In this document: piece after piece, positions 8,719 to 18,700 of the stretch
Position numbering within the stretch: position 1 is the stretch's first letter
Layout: each line of letters begins with the position of its first letter
Source: Xanthobacteraceae bacterium
Lineage (GTDB): Bacteria; Pseudomonadota; Alphaproteobacteria; Rhizobiales; Xanthobacteraceae
Length of the DNA: 64,000 nt
NCBI GenBank assembly: GCA_029266425.1
Contig: JAQSWY010000001.1
Location: forward strand, 186,001-250,000
Reading direction: 5' to 3'
Position numbers and translations under genes: made by a program
Notes under the pieces: model-generated
Told to the model about the DNA's origin: nothing
Database searches by the model: none
What the model saw: only the letters and a program-made list of their open reading frames with translations

Positions 8719-8734
8719 TGTAAGCGCGTGTAGG
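8719..8734 (+). promoter_or_regulatory. TGTA-N6-TGTA direct repeat upstream of ohr
   Basis: TGTAAGCGCGTGTAGG, two TGTA half-sites one helical turn apart, the format bound by OmpR/PhoB-family regulators. It lies about 104 bases upstream of the ohr start. Near-identical repeats occur at 10753-10768 and, inverted, at 10782-10797 beside the response-regulator gene. Confidence 0.5.
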
Positions 8735-8788
8735 TCGGGAGAGGGCGGATACAGAGCGGTACAAGGGCCGGAACCGACCTCTCGATTC

Positions 8789-8871
8789 GTCATCCCCGGG
8801 CCTGTCCCGGGGATCTCGGCCTCTGATGCGCCATCCGGAATCGAGATCCCCGGCACAGGGCCGGGGATGAC
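8789..8871. repeat. Intergenic bipartite palindrome, family I, copy b
   Basis: Stem one is CATCCCCGGGCCTGTCCCGG, stem two CCCCGGCACAGGGCCGGGG, with outer ends GTCAT and ATGAC. The linker carries CTCGGCCTCTGATGCGC. Copy c (13032-13114) matches it at all but a few positions, linker included. The element separates dipZ (3' end) from ohr. Confidence 0.82.
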
Positions 8872-8902
8872 GTCGCATCAACGGCTTCGGGTCTCTCCCA
8901 TC

Positions 8903-10657
8903 TCACCCGAACGTAAACGCGAACGCCTCCACGCCCGGTGCGAGGAAGCGCACCTCGAAGGTGCGCTCCTCTACGTTCCCGGCCTGCCGCACCAGTTGGT
9001 AGAGCCGGGTCTCCTTCACCGTGCCGCGACCCTCGGCGTCGATATCGGCGCCGTGGTCGGCGCCCGGTGGCTGGCCGTCGATCCGCACCTCGAACGGCAC
9101 CTCGCGTCCGCTCGCACCGGGCCCCAGCACGAGATGCAGGTCGCGGGCGCGGAAGCGATAGGTGATGCTGCCACCCGGCTGGTTGAGGCTCGCCTGCTGG
9201 CCCCCCACCGTCCAGTTGCCGGCGAGCGACCACTGGTTCAGCCGAGGTGCGCCCGCCGTGTAGTCCCGAGCGCCCGCCTTCATCCCCTCGGGCGAGGCGA
9301 AGCGCCTGGCTTGCTCATAGCCCAGATACGTCTCGGGCGAGCCGAGAGCGCCGAGATCGGCGGGCGCCTCGGCGCCGGTGGCGGCGGGCGCCACCACCTC
9401 GTCCTCGGCCTTGCGGCTGCCGGCATCCTTCAGGAGGTCCTGGATCACCTTTTCCGAGCGGTCATAATTGCCCTCGCCGAACTGGTGATGGCGGATCTTG
9501 CCCTCGGCATCGATGAAATAGAGCGCAGGCCAGTAATTATTGCCGAAGGCGCGCCAGATCTTGTAGTCGTTGTCGGTGACGACTGGGAAGTCGATCTTCA
9601 GCGTGCCGAGCGCGGTCTTCACATTGTCGAGCTTCTTCTCGAAGGCGAATTCCGGCGTGTGCACGCCGATCACCACCAAACCTTGGTCCTTGTACTTATC
9701 CGTCCAGGCCCGGATATAGGGGAGGGTACGGATGCAGTTGATGCAGGAATAGGTCCAGAAATCGATCAGCACCACCTTGCCGCGGAGCTGTTCCGTGGTG
9801 AGCGGCGCCGAGTTCAGCCAAGTGCCCGCGCTCTGAAGCGAGGGGAACGTGCCTTCCACCGGCAGGCGGCTGCGATAGGGCGCGTCAGCCGCCGCAAGCA
9901 CGGTGCCATTGCTGGTCGTGACGCCTGGCGCCGCTTCAGCTTCGCTATGGGCGAACTCGAGCAATGCCTGCTCGATGCGGCCGGTCGTGGGCCCGGAGAG
10001 CCGCGCCAGCAGCCCGGTATCGAGGCCGAGCCCGATCGCCGCCACCGCAACGAGGACGGCGACACCGAGCCCGCGGCGCAGCCATTCGCCCGCGCCGAGC
10101 GCGCGCTTCATGGCGGCGAATACCTGGCCGCCGATGACCAGCGCCAGCGCCAGCGAGGTCGCCGCGCCCGCCGCATAGGCGAGGAGCAGCGCGGTGCTGC
10201 CGGCATTGGCGCCCTGCAGCGCAGCACTGGCCAGCACCAGGCCGAGGATCGGCCCGGCGCAGGGCGCCCAGAGCAGGCCGGTGGCGACGCCGAGCACCAG
10301 CGAGCCACCGACGCGCGGCTCCGTGCCCGCCGCCTGCGACAGCCGGTTGCCGAGCGCGACGATGGGCCGGGTGAAGCGCGCGGCCATAGTGGGCGAGAGC
10401 AGCGTCACCCCGAACACCGCGAGCAGCACGAGGGCGAGGCTGCGGCCGATCTCGTTGGCCTCGACCGCCCAGCCGCCGCCGACCGCGGCCAGCGTCGCGA
10501 CGCCGGCGAAGGTGAGCGCCATGCCCGCGAGCATCGGCAGCGTGCTCTTGAGGAAGGGTTGTCCGGCCCGGGCGAAGACGAAGGGAAGGACCGGCAATAT
10601 GCACGGGCTGAGTATCGTCAGCACGCCGCCCATATAGGCAATGACCAGGAGAGCCAT
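8903..10657 (-). CDS. dipZ: DipZ: CcdA-like membrane domain fused to thioredoxin and sugar-binding-like domain
   Basis: A 584-residue inner-membrane protein. Residues 1-240 form a DsbD/CcdA-type multi-helix domain with the Cys-Pro motifs LSPCILP and WAPCAGP. Next is a periplasmic TlpA-like thioredoxin domain with WTYSCINCIRT (about 300), and finally a beta-rich C-terminal domain of the DipZ type. It moves reducing power from cytosolic thioredoxin to periplasmic partners. The ATG at 10657 with AAGGAAA is preferred over an upstream extension. It is divergent from the response regulator, with a shared operator-like palindrome between them. Confidence 0.9.
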   Translation of the reverse strand: MALLVIAYMGGVLTILSPCILPVLPFVFARAGQPFLKSTLPMLAGMALTFAGVATLAAVGGGWAVEANEIGRSLALVLLAVFGVTLLSPTMAARFTRPIVALGNRLSQAAGTEPRVGGSLVLGVATGLLWAPCAGPILGLVLASAALQGANAGSTALLLAYAAGAATSLALALVIGGQVFAAMKRALGAGEWLRRGLGVAVLVAVAAIGLGLDTGLLARLSGPTTGRIEQALLEFAHSEAEAAPGVTTSNGTVLAAADAPYRSRLPVEGTFPSLQSAGTWLNSAPLTTEQLRGKVVLIDFWTYSCINCIRTLPYIRAWTDKYKDQGLVVIGVHTPEFAFEKKLDNVKTALGTLKIDFPVVTDNDYKIWRAFGNNYWPALYFIDAEGKIRHHQFGEGNYDRSEKVIQDLLKDAGSRKAEDEVVAPAATGAEAPADLGALGSPETYLGYEQARRFASPEGMKAGARDYTAGAPRLNQWSLAGNWTVGGQQASLNQPGGSITYRFRARDLHLVLGPGASGREVPFEVRIDGQPPGADHGADIDAEGRGTVKETRLYQLVRQAGNVEERTFEVRFLAPGVEAFAFTFG

Positions 10658-10752
10658 CGTGGTTTCCTTGTGCAGAGGATGCAAGATGGGCGGCATCTGG
10701 CCGCTGCCGCTTGTCCCGCATGTGTTCGCGGAAGCAGCGCTTTGGGCATTTT

Positions 10753-10768
10753 TGTAAGCCAGTGTATC
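10753..10768 (+). promoter_or_regulatory. TGTA-N6-TGTA direct repeat near dipZ
   Basis: TGTAAGCCAGTGTATC lies in the dipZ/response-regulator divergent region. It has the same half-sites and spacing as the repeat upstream of ohr. Together with the inverted copy at 10782-10797 it forms a dyad with outer TGTA...TACA and inner AGTGTA...TACACT. Confidence 0.55.
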
Positions 10769-10781
10769 CGGCCAATTCACG

Positions 10782-10797
10782 CCTACACTGACGTACA
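10782..10797 (-). promoter_or_regulatory. TGTA-N6-TGTA direct repeat facing the response-regulator gene
   Basis: On the minus strand this reads TGTACGTCAGTGTAGG, the third copy of the motif. It lies about 82 bases upstream of the response-regulator start and fits self-regulation plus control of dipZ. Confidence 0.55.
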
Positions 10798-10878
10798 ACT
10801 CTTCGGCAGCGAGCCTGCCAGCTTCGCCGCGAATGCTGCTAGAGATTTGCGGCGCGCATGAAGTGAAGGCACCGCACG

Positions 10879-11619
10879 ATGGACCACATCGACCATATCC
10901 TCGTCGTCGACGACGACCGCGAGATCCGCGAACTCGTCTCCTCCTACCTGAAGAAGAACGGCCTGCGCGTCGACGTGGCGCCGGACGGAAGGCACATGCG
11001 GGCCTTCCTCGAGGCCAATACGGTCGATCTCATCGTGCTCGATCTGATGATGCCGGGCGATGACGGCCTGGTGCTGTGCCGGGAACTTCGCGCCGGCAAG
11101 CACAAGGCGACGCCGGTGATCATGCTCACTGCCCGCGGCGACGAGACCGACCGCATCGTCGGGCTGGAGATGGGCGCGGACGATTACCTCGCCAAGCCGT
11201 TCGCGGCGCGCGAACTGCTGGCCCGCATCAAGTCGGTGCTGCGCCGCGCCCGCATGCTGCCGCCGAATTTGCGCGTCACCGAGGCCGGGCAGATCCTCGC
11301 CTTCGGCGACTGGAAGCTCGATACCGTGGGCCGCAACCTGCTTGACAGGCAGGGCACCGCCATCGCGCTGAGCGGCGCCGAGTATCGCCTGCTGCGCGTC
11401 TTCGTCGACCATCCCCAGCGCGTGCTCAGCCGCGACCAGCTGCTGAACCTGACGCAGGGCCGCGAGGCGGAACTGTTCGACCGCTCAATCGACCTCTTGG
11501 TCAGCCGGCTTCGCCAGCGCCTCAATGAGGATGCCCGCGAGCCGGCCTATATCAAGACCGTGCGCAGCGAAGGCTATGTCTTCTCCATGCCGGTCGAAAT
11601 CGCCGAGCCGCGCACGTGA
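10879..11619 (+). CDS. OmpR-family response regulator
   Basis: A 246-residue two-domain regulator. The receiver has the acidic pocket VVDDD, phospho-acceptor Asp55 (LIVLDLMMPG) and the switch residues LTAR and KPF. A C-terminal winged-helix DNA-binding domain (ALSGAEYRLLRVF ... VSRLRQRL ... TVRSEGYVF) follows. Its 3' end overlaps the kinase start by four bases (GTGA). It lies divergent to dipZ and probably binds the TGTA-N6-TGTA repeats found at its own promoter, at dipZ and at ohr; this is inferred from motif format and position. Confidence 0.92.
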   Translation: MDHIDHILVVDDDREIRELVSSYLKKNGLRVDVAPDGRHMRAFLEANTVDLIVLDLMMPGDDGLVLCRELRAGKHKATPVIMLTARGDETDRIVGLEMGADDYLAKPFAARELLARIKSVLRRARMLPPNLRVTEAGQILAFGDWKLDTVGRNLLDRQGTAIALSGAEYRLLRVFVDHPQRVLSRDQLLNLTQGREAELFDRSIDLLVSRLRQRLNEDAREPAYIKTVRSEGYVFSMPVEIAEPRT

Positions 11620-12932
11620 GCACGACCCTCGCGCTCCGTAACATGCATTTATGGCCGCGCTCGCTCGCGGCGCGGCTGTTCGTCATCCTGCTCGCCGGCG
11701 TCATGATCGCCCATGCCATGTCGTTCGGGGTGATCTTCCTCGAACGCTACATGACCGCCAGGCAGGTGATGCTCGGCACACTGGAGAATGATGTCGCAAC
11801 CTCCGTCGCCATCCTCGACAGGCTGCCGGCGGACGAGCGGGCGGCCTGGCTGCCGCAGCTCGACCGCGGCACCTATGCCTTCGAGCTCGGCCCGGGCCTG
11901 CCGGGCGTGCCGGAGCTCACCGGGCGCGGCGCGGATATCGCCATGCGGATACGCGATGCGATCGGCGCCCGCTTCCCGGTCACGGTCGAATCGATCCCCG
12001 GCGAGCGCATGCGGCTCCAGGCCCATCTCACCTTGCATGATGGCAGCCCGCTGACCGTCGACGTCAATCCCGCGCCGATGCCGCTCGCCGAATGGCTGCC
12101 CTATGCGCTGATCGCGCAATTGCTGCTGCTCGTCGGGTGCTGCTGGCTCGCGGTGCGCCAGGCGATCCGCCCGCTGGCGGACCTCGCCCAGGCTGCCGAT
12201 GCGCTCGATCCCAACCGCACGACACCGCGCCTCAGCGAGAGCGGACCGAGCGAGGTCGCCCACGCGGCGAGCGCCTTCAACGCCATGCGCGAGCGCATCG
12301 CGCACTATCTGGAGGAGCGGGTGCGCATCCTCGCCGCCATCTCCCACGACCTGCAGACTCCGATCACCCGCATGAAGCTGCGCGCCGAGATGGCGGAGGA
12401 ATCGGTGGAGAAGGACAAGCTCATGCAGGACCTCGGCGAGATCGAGCGGCTGGTGAAGGAGGGCGTCGCCTATGCCCGCAGCGCCCATGGCGACACCGAG
12501 GCCGCCACGCGCATCGATATCGGCTCCTTCGTCGAGAGCCTCGCTTATGATTACCAGGACACCGGCAAGGAGGTGACGGTAACGGGCGCCGCCGGCGGCG
12601 CGGTCGTCGTCCGTCCCCATGCCCTGCGCCGCATCCTCACCAATCTCGTCGACAATGCGCTGAAATTCGGCGGCGCGGCGGAGCTGAGCGTCGCCCGCGA
12701 GGGGGAGGGGGTGGTGATCCGGGTGCTCGACCGCGGCCCCGGCATTCCGGAAGACCAGCTGGACGCGGTGATGCAGCCCTTCTTCCGCCTGGAAGTGAGC
12801 CGCAGCCGCGACACCGGCGGCACGGGGCTGGGTCTCGCCATCGCCCAGCAACTGGCGCTCGTGATCGGCGGATCGCTGACCCTGCGCAACCGCGAGGGCG
12901 GCGGGCTGGTGGCCGAGGTGCGGATCGGGTGA
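11616..12932 (+). CDS. Sensor histidine kinase
   Basis: A 438-residue membrane kinase. It has a first transmembrane helix near residues 18-38, a periplasmic sensor of about 120 residues, a second helix near 163-182 and a HAMP region. The HisKA motif is ISHDLQTPITR (His about 244), and the ATPase boxes are NLVDNALKF, DRGPGIPEDQ and GGTGLGLAIAQ. It begins with GTG overlapping the regulator stop. The sensed signal is unknown; the linked dipZ and ohr point to envelope thiol or peroxide stress. Confidence 0.9.
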   Translation: MSTTLALRNMHLWPRSLAARLFVILLAGVMIAHAMSFGVIFLERYMTARQVMLGTLENDVATSVAILDRLPADERAAWLPQLDRGTYAFELGPGLPGVPELTGRGADIAMRIRDAIGARFPVTVESIPGERMRLQAHLTLHDGSPLTVDVNPAPMPLAEWLPYALIAQLLLLVGCCWLAVRQAIRPLADLAQAADALDPNRTTPRLSESGPSEVAHAASAFNAMRERIAHYLEERVRILAAISHDLQTPITRMKLRAEMAEESVEKDKLMQDLGEIERLVKEGVAYARSAHGDTEAATRIDIGSFVESLAYDYQDTGKEVTVTGAAGGAVVVRPHALRRILTNLVDNALKFGGAAELSVAREGEGVVIRVLDRGPGIPEDQLDAVMQPFFRLEVSRSRDTGGTGLGLAIAQQLALVIGGSLTLRNREGGGLVAEVRIG

Positions 12933-12954
12933 GGGGCGGTCATCGGGGGACGGG

Positions 12955-12991
12955 CATCCTTCTGGGCCGCTGAGCGGCACTTCAGGATGAC
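12955..12991. repeat. Intergenic palindrome, family II
   Basis: Arms CATCCTTCTGGGCCGCT and AGCGGCACTTCAGGATG with a two-base loop and a few mismatches. It lies just after the histidine kinase stop and could also serve as a terminator hairpin. Confidence 0.7.
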
Positions 12992-13031
12992 GTCCAATTC
13001 GGCGTCGCCGGTGAAGCAGGTCGTTTCCACC

Positions 13032-13114
13032 GTCATGGCCGGCCGTGTGCCGGCCATCTCGGCCTCTGATGCGCTGTCAGGAATCGAGATCCCCGGCACA
13101 AGGCCGGGGATGAC
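13032..13114. repeat. Intergenic bipartite palindrome, family I, copy c
   Basis: Stem one is GGCCGGCCGTGTGCCGGCC; stem two is CCCCGGCACAAGGCCGGGG. Outer ends are GTCAT and ATGAC. The linker CTCGGCCTCTGATGCGC is shared with copy b at 8789, showing recent common origin of whole elements rather than chance hairpins. Confidence 0.82.
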
Positions 13115-13326
13115 GGGCATGGTTGGAATTGCGGATCAGCCTCTCGGGCGCCGATGTCGTACAAAGCCTTAGGTCGACCTTGGTTAACGGAACCTTCTGT
13201 AAATCATGATCATACTGCGTTCTCGCGCGGGGCTGCGCGGGCTCATCCTTGCCCGATTCTCGGGCGATGAAGGATGGCTGCATCGTCGCCCTGCCGACAT
13301 TCGGACGCGCCTGTTGCGAGTTGCTC

Positions 13327-14361
13327 ATGAGTATCCGTGCCAGAATCTCGGCCCTTCGCCTCGTCGTCCTGTTCGGCCTTTCGCTGCTAGCCGCGGGCTG
13401 CGCCGGCGTTGCGGTCGATGATCGCGGCTCGCAGCCCATCCCGGCCAAGCTGGTCAAGGAAATGGCCGCGCGCGGCATGACGCCGGCCGATCCGATCATG
13501 ATCCGCATCTACAAGAAGGAAAGCGAGCTGGAGGTCTGGAAGCGCAACAGCTCAGGCCGCTATGCCCTGCTCAAGACCTATCCGCTGTGCCGCTGGTCCG
13601 GCAGGCTCGGGCCGAAGATGAGGGAGGGCGACCGGCAGGCGCCCGAGGGCTTCTACACCGTGACGCCGGAGCTGATGAATCCGCGCTCGCAATTCTATCT
13701 CGCCTTCAATCTCGGCTACCCCAACAATCTGGAACGTGCCCTCGGCTACCAGGGTAGCGCGCTGATGGTGCATGGTGCCTGCACCTCGTCCGGCTGCTAT
13801 GCGATGACCGATGACGGCATCGCCGAGGTCTATGCGGTGGCGCGCGAGGCGCTGGCGGTGGGGCAGCCCGGCTTCCAGGTGCAGGCGCTGCCGTTCCGCA
13901 TGACGCCGCGCAATTTCGCTTTGCATCGCAATGACCCGAACATGCCGTTCTGGCGCAATCTCAAGCAGGGCACCGACGTTTTCGCGGTGACGAAGCAGCC
14001 GCCCAACGTGTCGGCCTGCGGCGGGCGCTATCGCTTCACCTCGGCGGCAGAGCCGGCCATGCCGGGAGAGGACCCGCTGGCGCCGTGCTTCCAGGAGATG
14101 CCCGATCCCGAGGTCGCCTCGCTCGTGGCGCAGCGCGAGGCGCAGGACGAGCAGACTATCGGCCAGCTCTCGCAATCGAGCCCGGCCGTCTCCCCTGCCT
14201 ATGTGGATGGCGGCATGCATCCGGTCTATCGCGAGATACTGCGCCGCTCCGGCCCGGCCAAGCTCGCAACGCTCACATCCGGCGCCGGCAAGGTGCCGGT
14301 GAGCCGTCCCGATGCGGCGCTGGCCGACCCGTACTCGCAAGGCGATACCGACGGCGAGTGA
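13327..14361 (+). CDS. YafK-like L,D-transpeptidase-fold lipoprotein
   Basis: A 344-residue protein with a lipoprotein signal ending LSLLAAGC, so probably membrane-anchored. The catalytic YkuD-type motif HGACTSSGCYAMTD carries His, Ser and the nucleophilic Cys in the YafK/DpaA order. This subfamily remodels peptidoglycan; E. coli YafK/DpaA cuts the peptidoglycan-lipoprotein bond. A C-terminal Pro/Ser-rich tail follows. The start at ATG 13327 places the lipobox at a normal distance; longer upstream starts would bury the signal. Confidence 0.83.
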   Translation: MSIRARISALRLVVLFGLSLLAAGCAGVAVDDRGSQPIPAKLVKEMAARGMTPADPIMIRIYKKESELEVWKRNSSGRYALLKTYPLCRWSGRLGPKMREGDRQAPEGFYTVTPELMNPRSQFYLAFNLGYPNNLERALGYQGSALMVHGACTSSGCYAMTDDGIAEVYAVAREALAVGQPGFQVQALPFRMTPRNFALHRNDPNMPFWRNLKQGTDVFAVTKQPPNVSACGGRYRFTSAAEPAMPGEDPLAPCFQEMPDPEVASLVAQREAQDEQTIGQLSQSSPAVSPAYVDGGMHPVYREILRRSGPAKLATLTSGAGKVPVSRPDAALADPYSQGDTDGE

Positions 14362-14540
14362 GAGGCGGATGCGGTAGCATGCCCGTCGTCATCGCCGGGC
14401 TCGCTTGTTCCCGACAAGCCTCTGCCTGATGAGCGTCTTGCCACAAAATTCTGGTATGAGACGATCCCGGCGGCCCGGTTCGATAGACGGGACGTACGCG
14501 TATCGGTAGTGCCTGTTTCGAACATCGGGGAGGGGCGGTC

Positions 14541-15719
14541 ATGGGACGTGCAACACGCGGCGTGTCGAGACTGCCGACAGGGCGGAGTACCATTGCTGCC
14601 GGCGCTCTGCTGGCCTTGGGGCTGTGCCTCATATCGACCGGGCCCCATGCGCAGAACGCGCCGCCACCGGCGATCAGCGTCGCCAAGCCGCTGATAACGG
14701 ACGTCGTCGAGGTCGACGACTTCATCGGCCGCTTCGAGGCGGTCGACCAGATCGACATCCGCGCCCGGGTCTCCGGCTATGTCGACAGGATCCATTTCAC
14801 CGACGGGGCGATGGTCAAGGCGGGCGACCTGCTCTTCACCATCGACCAGCGCCCCTACCAGACGGCGCTCGACGAGGCGCAGGCGACCCTCGAATCCGCC
14901 AGGGCCCGGCTCGACTTCGCCACCGCCGATTTCGAGCGGGCGAAGAATTTGCGCCCCACCGGCTATATCGCGCTGCAGAATTTCGATGAGCGCGCCCAGA
15001 CGCTGGCTACCGCCAAGGCCGATGTCAGCCGGGCCATGTCCACGCTGAGCCGCATGAATCTCGACCTGCAGTTCACCGAGATCCGCGCCCCGATCTCGGG
15101 CCGCATGTCGCGGCGCTATGTGTCCATCGGCAATCTGGTGACGGCAAACGACACCATCCTGTCCAACATCGTGTCGGTGGACCCGATCTACTTCAATTTC
15201 GATGTCGATGAGCGGTCCTATCTCGAATACCAGAAGGTCACCGGCGCCGCCCTCAGTGTTTCGCGCAAGGACCGGCTCAACGAGGTGCTGGTCGCGACCT
15301 CCGACGAGACCGAGCCGACCCACAAGGGCCGCATCGACTTCACCGACAACCGCCTCGACAATGCCAGCGGCACCCTGCGTGCCCGCGCCGTGCTGGACAA
15401 CAAGGACCTGTCCCTGAAACCGGGACAGTTCGGCCGCATCCACATCCTCGCTTCCGACACCTACAAGGGTGTGCTGGTGCCGGAGGAGGCACTCGGCACC
15501 GACCAGGACAGCCGCGTCGTCTTCATCGTCGGGCCCGACAATGTCGTCGGCCAGCGGAAGGTACGGGTAGGCCCGCGCCGGGAGGGCTACCGCATCATCC
15601 GCGAGGGGCTGAAAGGCGACGAGCTTATCGTCGTCAACGGGCTGGCGAAGGTGCGGCCCGGCACCAAGATCGATCCGAAGCTGACCACGCTGCCTGCCGT
15701 CGCCGCTGCACCGAACTGA
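14541..15719 (+). CDS. RND efflux periplasmic adaptor (membrane fusion protein)
   Basis: A 392-residue HlyD/AcrA-family adaptor. It has an N-terminal signal sequence, a barrel-sandwich (lipoyl-like) domain starting at IDIRARVSGYVDRIHF, a helical hairpin, and beta-barrel and membrane-proximal domains with EIRAPISGRMSRR. It links the inner-membrane pump to an outer-membrane channel. The ATG at 14541 is preceded by GAGGGG. The pump gene follows after 9 bases; no outer-membrane channel gene is present, so TolC-like partners must come from elsewhere. Confidence 0.92.
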   Translation: MGRATRGVSRLPTGRSTIAAGALLALGLCLISTGPHAQNAPPPAISVAKPLITDVVEVDDFIGRFEAVDQIDIRARVSGYVDRIHFTDGAMVKAGDLLFTIDQRPYQTALDEAQATLESARARLDFATADFERAKNLRPTGYIALQNFDERAQTLATAKADVSRAMSTLSRMNLDLQFTEIRAPISGRMSRRYVSIGNLVTANDTILSNIVSVDPIYFNFDVDERSYLEYQKVTGAALSVSRKDRLNEVLVATSDETEPTHKGRIDFTDNRLDNASGTLRARAVLDNKDLSLKPGQFGRIHILASDTYKGVLVPEEALGTDQDSRVVFIVGPDNVVGQRKVRVGPRREGYRIIREGLKGDELIVVNGLAKVRPGTKIDPKLTTLPAVAAAPN

Positions 15720-15728
15720 GGGAAGACC

Positions 15729-18700
15729 ATGCGCTTCTCTCATTTCTTCATCGACCGGCCGATCTTCGCCGCGGTGGTCTCGATCGTCATCTCGCTGGTC
15801 GGCTTCATTGCCTATCTGGGCCTGCCGATCGCGCAATATCCGGAGATCGTGCCGCCCACCATCGTGGTGCGCGCCTCCTATCCCGGCGCCAATGCCGAGA
15901 CCGTCGCCGCCACGGTGGCGACGCCGCTGGAGCAGCAGATCAACGGCGTCGAGAACATGCTCTACATGTCCTCCTACGCCACCAGCGACGGCAACATGTC
16001 GCTGACCATCACCTTCAGGCTCGGCACCGACCTCGACCAGGCGCAGGTGCTGGTCCAGAACCGGGTCGCGATCGCCGAGCCGCGCCTGCCGGAGGAGGTG
16101 AGGCGCCTTGGCGTGACCACTCTCAAGTCGTCGCCCGATTTGATGATGGTCATCCACATGTTCTCGCCGGACGACACCTACGACCAGCTCTATGTGTCGA
16201 ACTATGCGCGCAACAATGTGCGCGACGACCTGCTGCGGCTCGATGGCGTCGGTGATCTCACCATCTTCGGCGAGCGGCAATACAGCATCCGCATCTGGCT
16301 CGACCCCGACAAGCTGGCCACCCTCGGCCTTACCTCGTCCGACGTGGTCAGGGCGATCCAGGCGCAGAACGTCCAGGTGTCAAGCGGCGCTTTGGGCCAG
16401 GAGCCGATCAGCTCGAATGCCGCCTTCCAGATCACGGTGAACACGCAGGGCCGGTTCCAGGATGCGGCGCAATTCCGCCGCGTCATCGTCCGCTCCACCG
16501 AGGACGGCAAGTTGACCCGGCTGGGCGATGTCGCGCGCGTCGAACTCGGCGCGCAGGACTACGTCACCAATTCCTATCTCGACGGCAAGCCGGCGGTGGC
16601 CATGGTCATCTTCCAGCGGCCGAACACCAATGCGCTGGAATCGGCGGCCGAGATCATCGCCAAGATGGAGGAGCTGAAGCAGTCCTTCCCGCCGGGCGTC
16701 CAGTACTCGATCGTCTATAATCCGACGCAGTTCATCGCGGAATCGGTGAACGCGGTCTATCACACGCTCGGCGAGGCGGTGCTGCTCGTCGTCCTGGTTA
16801 TCCTGATCTTCCTGCAGAGCTGGCGCTCCGCAATCATCCCGATCATCGCCATCCCGGTCTCGCTCATCGGCACCTGTGCGGTGATGGCGGCGTTCGGCTT
16901 CTCGCTCAACAACCTGACGCTGTTCGGCATGGTGCTGGCGATCGGCATCGTGGTCGACGACGCCATCGTCGTGGTCGAGAATGTCGAGCGCAATATCGGG
17001 CTCGGCATGTCGCCGCGCGACGCGGCGCACGAGACCATGGACCAGGTCGGCACCGCGGTCATCGCCATCGCCCTGGTGCTCGGCGCGGTGTTCGTGCCGA
17101 CGGCCTTCATCCCGGGCATTTCCGGGCAGTTCTACCGGCAGTTCGCGCTGACCATCGCGGTCTCGACCTTCATCTCCGCCTTCGTCTCGATCACCCTGTC
17201 GCCGGCGCTCGCCGCCTTGCTGCTCAAGCCGCACGACCACGGCAAGCCCGGCAATGCCCTGACCCGCTTCGGCGGCCGGCTGGCGGGCGGCTTCAATCGC
17301 GGCTTCGATTCCATGGCGCACGGCTATGCGCGCAGCGTCGACGGCGTGGTGCGGCGCAAATTCATCATGCTGCCGATCTATGCCGGACTGCTGGCGGCGA
17401 CGGTGTGGGTGGCGGGAGCGGTGCCGCGCGGCTTCATCCCGACGCTCGATCAGGGCTATGCCATCATCGTCGTGCAATTGCCGGACGGCGCCTCGCTGTC
17501 GCGCACCGATCGGGTCACCCGGCGGGTCTCGGAGATCGCGCGGCAGACGCCTGGCGCCGCACATGCCGTCGCCTTCGCCGGCTTCTCGGCGGCGACGTTC
17601 ACCAATGCGACCAATGCCGCGGCGGTGTTCGTGCCGTTCCAGCCGTTCGAGGAGCGCGTCAAGGAAGGCTTGAGCGCGGACAAGATCATCAAGGATCTGT
17701 TCGTCCGCATGCAGGCGGTGGAGGAGGCGTTCATCATCGCCATTCCGCCGCCGCCGGTGCGCGGCATCGGCAATTCCGGCGGCTTCAAGATGCAGGTCCA
17801 GGAGCGGCTGGGGCCGGATGTGCGGCGCATCCTCGGCGCCACCATCGAGCTGATGGGCAAGGCCCGGCAGGACCAAAGGCTCGCCGGTGTCTTCACCACC
17901 TTCTCGGCGAACTCGCCGCAGATCTTCCTCAATATCGACCGGCAGAAGGCGGAGACGCTCAACGTGCCGGTCAGCAGCATCTTCGACACGCTGCAGCAGA
18001 ATCTCGGCACGGCCTATGTGAACGATTTCAACGCCTTCGGTCGCGTCTACCAGGTCCGGGCGCAGGCCGACCAGCATTTCCGCCAGGACATCCGCCAGAT
18101 CAGCAATCTCAGGGTGCGCGCCGCGAACGGCGCGCTGGTGCCGCTCGGCACGCTGGTCGACGTCCGGGAGGTGTCCGGGCCGGACCTGATCCAGCGCTAC
18201 AACATGTACACCTCGGTGCCGTTGCAGGGCGGGGCGGCGCCCGGCGTTTCCTCGGGCGAGGCGCTCGACATAATGACCCAGCTCGCCGTCGAGACCTTGC
18301 CGCAGGGCTCGACCTTCGAGTGGACCGAGCTCGCCTACCAGGAGCGCGCGACCGGCAATACCGCGATCTTCATCTTCGCGCTGTCGGTGCTGTTCGTGTT
18401 CCTGGTGCTCGCCGCGCAGTATGAGAGCTGGTCGCTGCCGCTCGCCATCATCCTGATCGTGCCGATGGCGGTGCTCTCGGCGCTCCTCGGCGTCATGGCC
18501 CGCGGCATGGACAACAATATCCTGACCCAGATCGGCCTGATCGTGCTGGTGGGCCTCGCCGCCAAGAACGCCATCCTGATCGTCGAGTTCGCGCGCGAGG
18601 CCGAGGCGCGGGAGGGCAGGGATCCGATCTCCGCGGTGGTGGAAGCCTGCCGGCTGCGGCTGCGCCCGATATTGATGACGGCGTTCGCCTTTATCCTCGG

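Larger units (their letters stand above)
12933..13326. other. Intergenic region with two palindromic repeats
   Basis: A gene-free gap of almost 400 bases between the histidine kinase and the lipoprotein transpeptidase. It holds a family II palindrome (12955-12991) and a family I bipartite element (13032-13114). The remaining bases, 13115-13326, probably carry the promoter for the next gene; I see no clear motif. Confidence 0.6.

Noticed and set aside
6534-14416. Possible CRISPR array from the repeated GTCAT palindromes
   Set aside because: The copies are kilobases apart, palindromic, and have no regular spacers; no cas genes are present.
14389-14416. Another family I palindrome before the RND adaptor
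   Set aside because: Only the left stem-like half (GTCATCGCCGGGCTCGCTTG) remains and the right half is missing; too degraded to list as an element.
14226-16280. Minus-strand frame opposite the RND adaptor
   Set aside because: Shadow of the adaptor and pump genes; no start signal and no domain.
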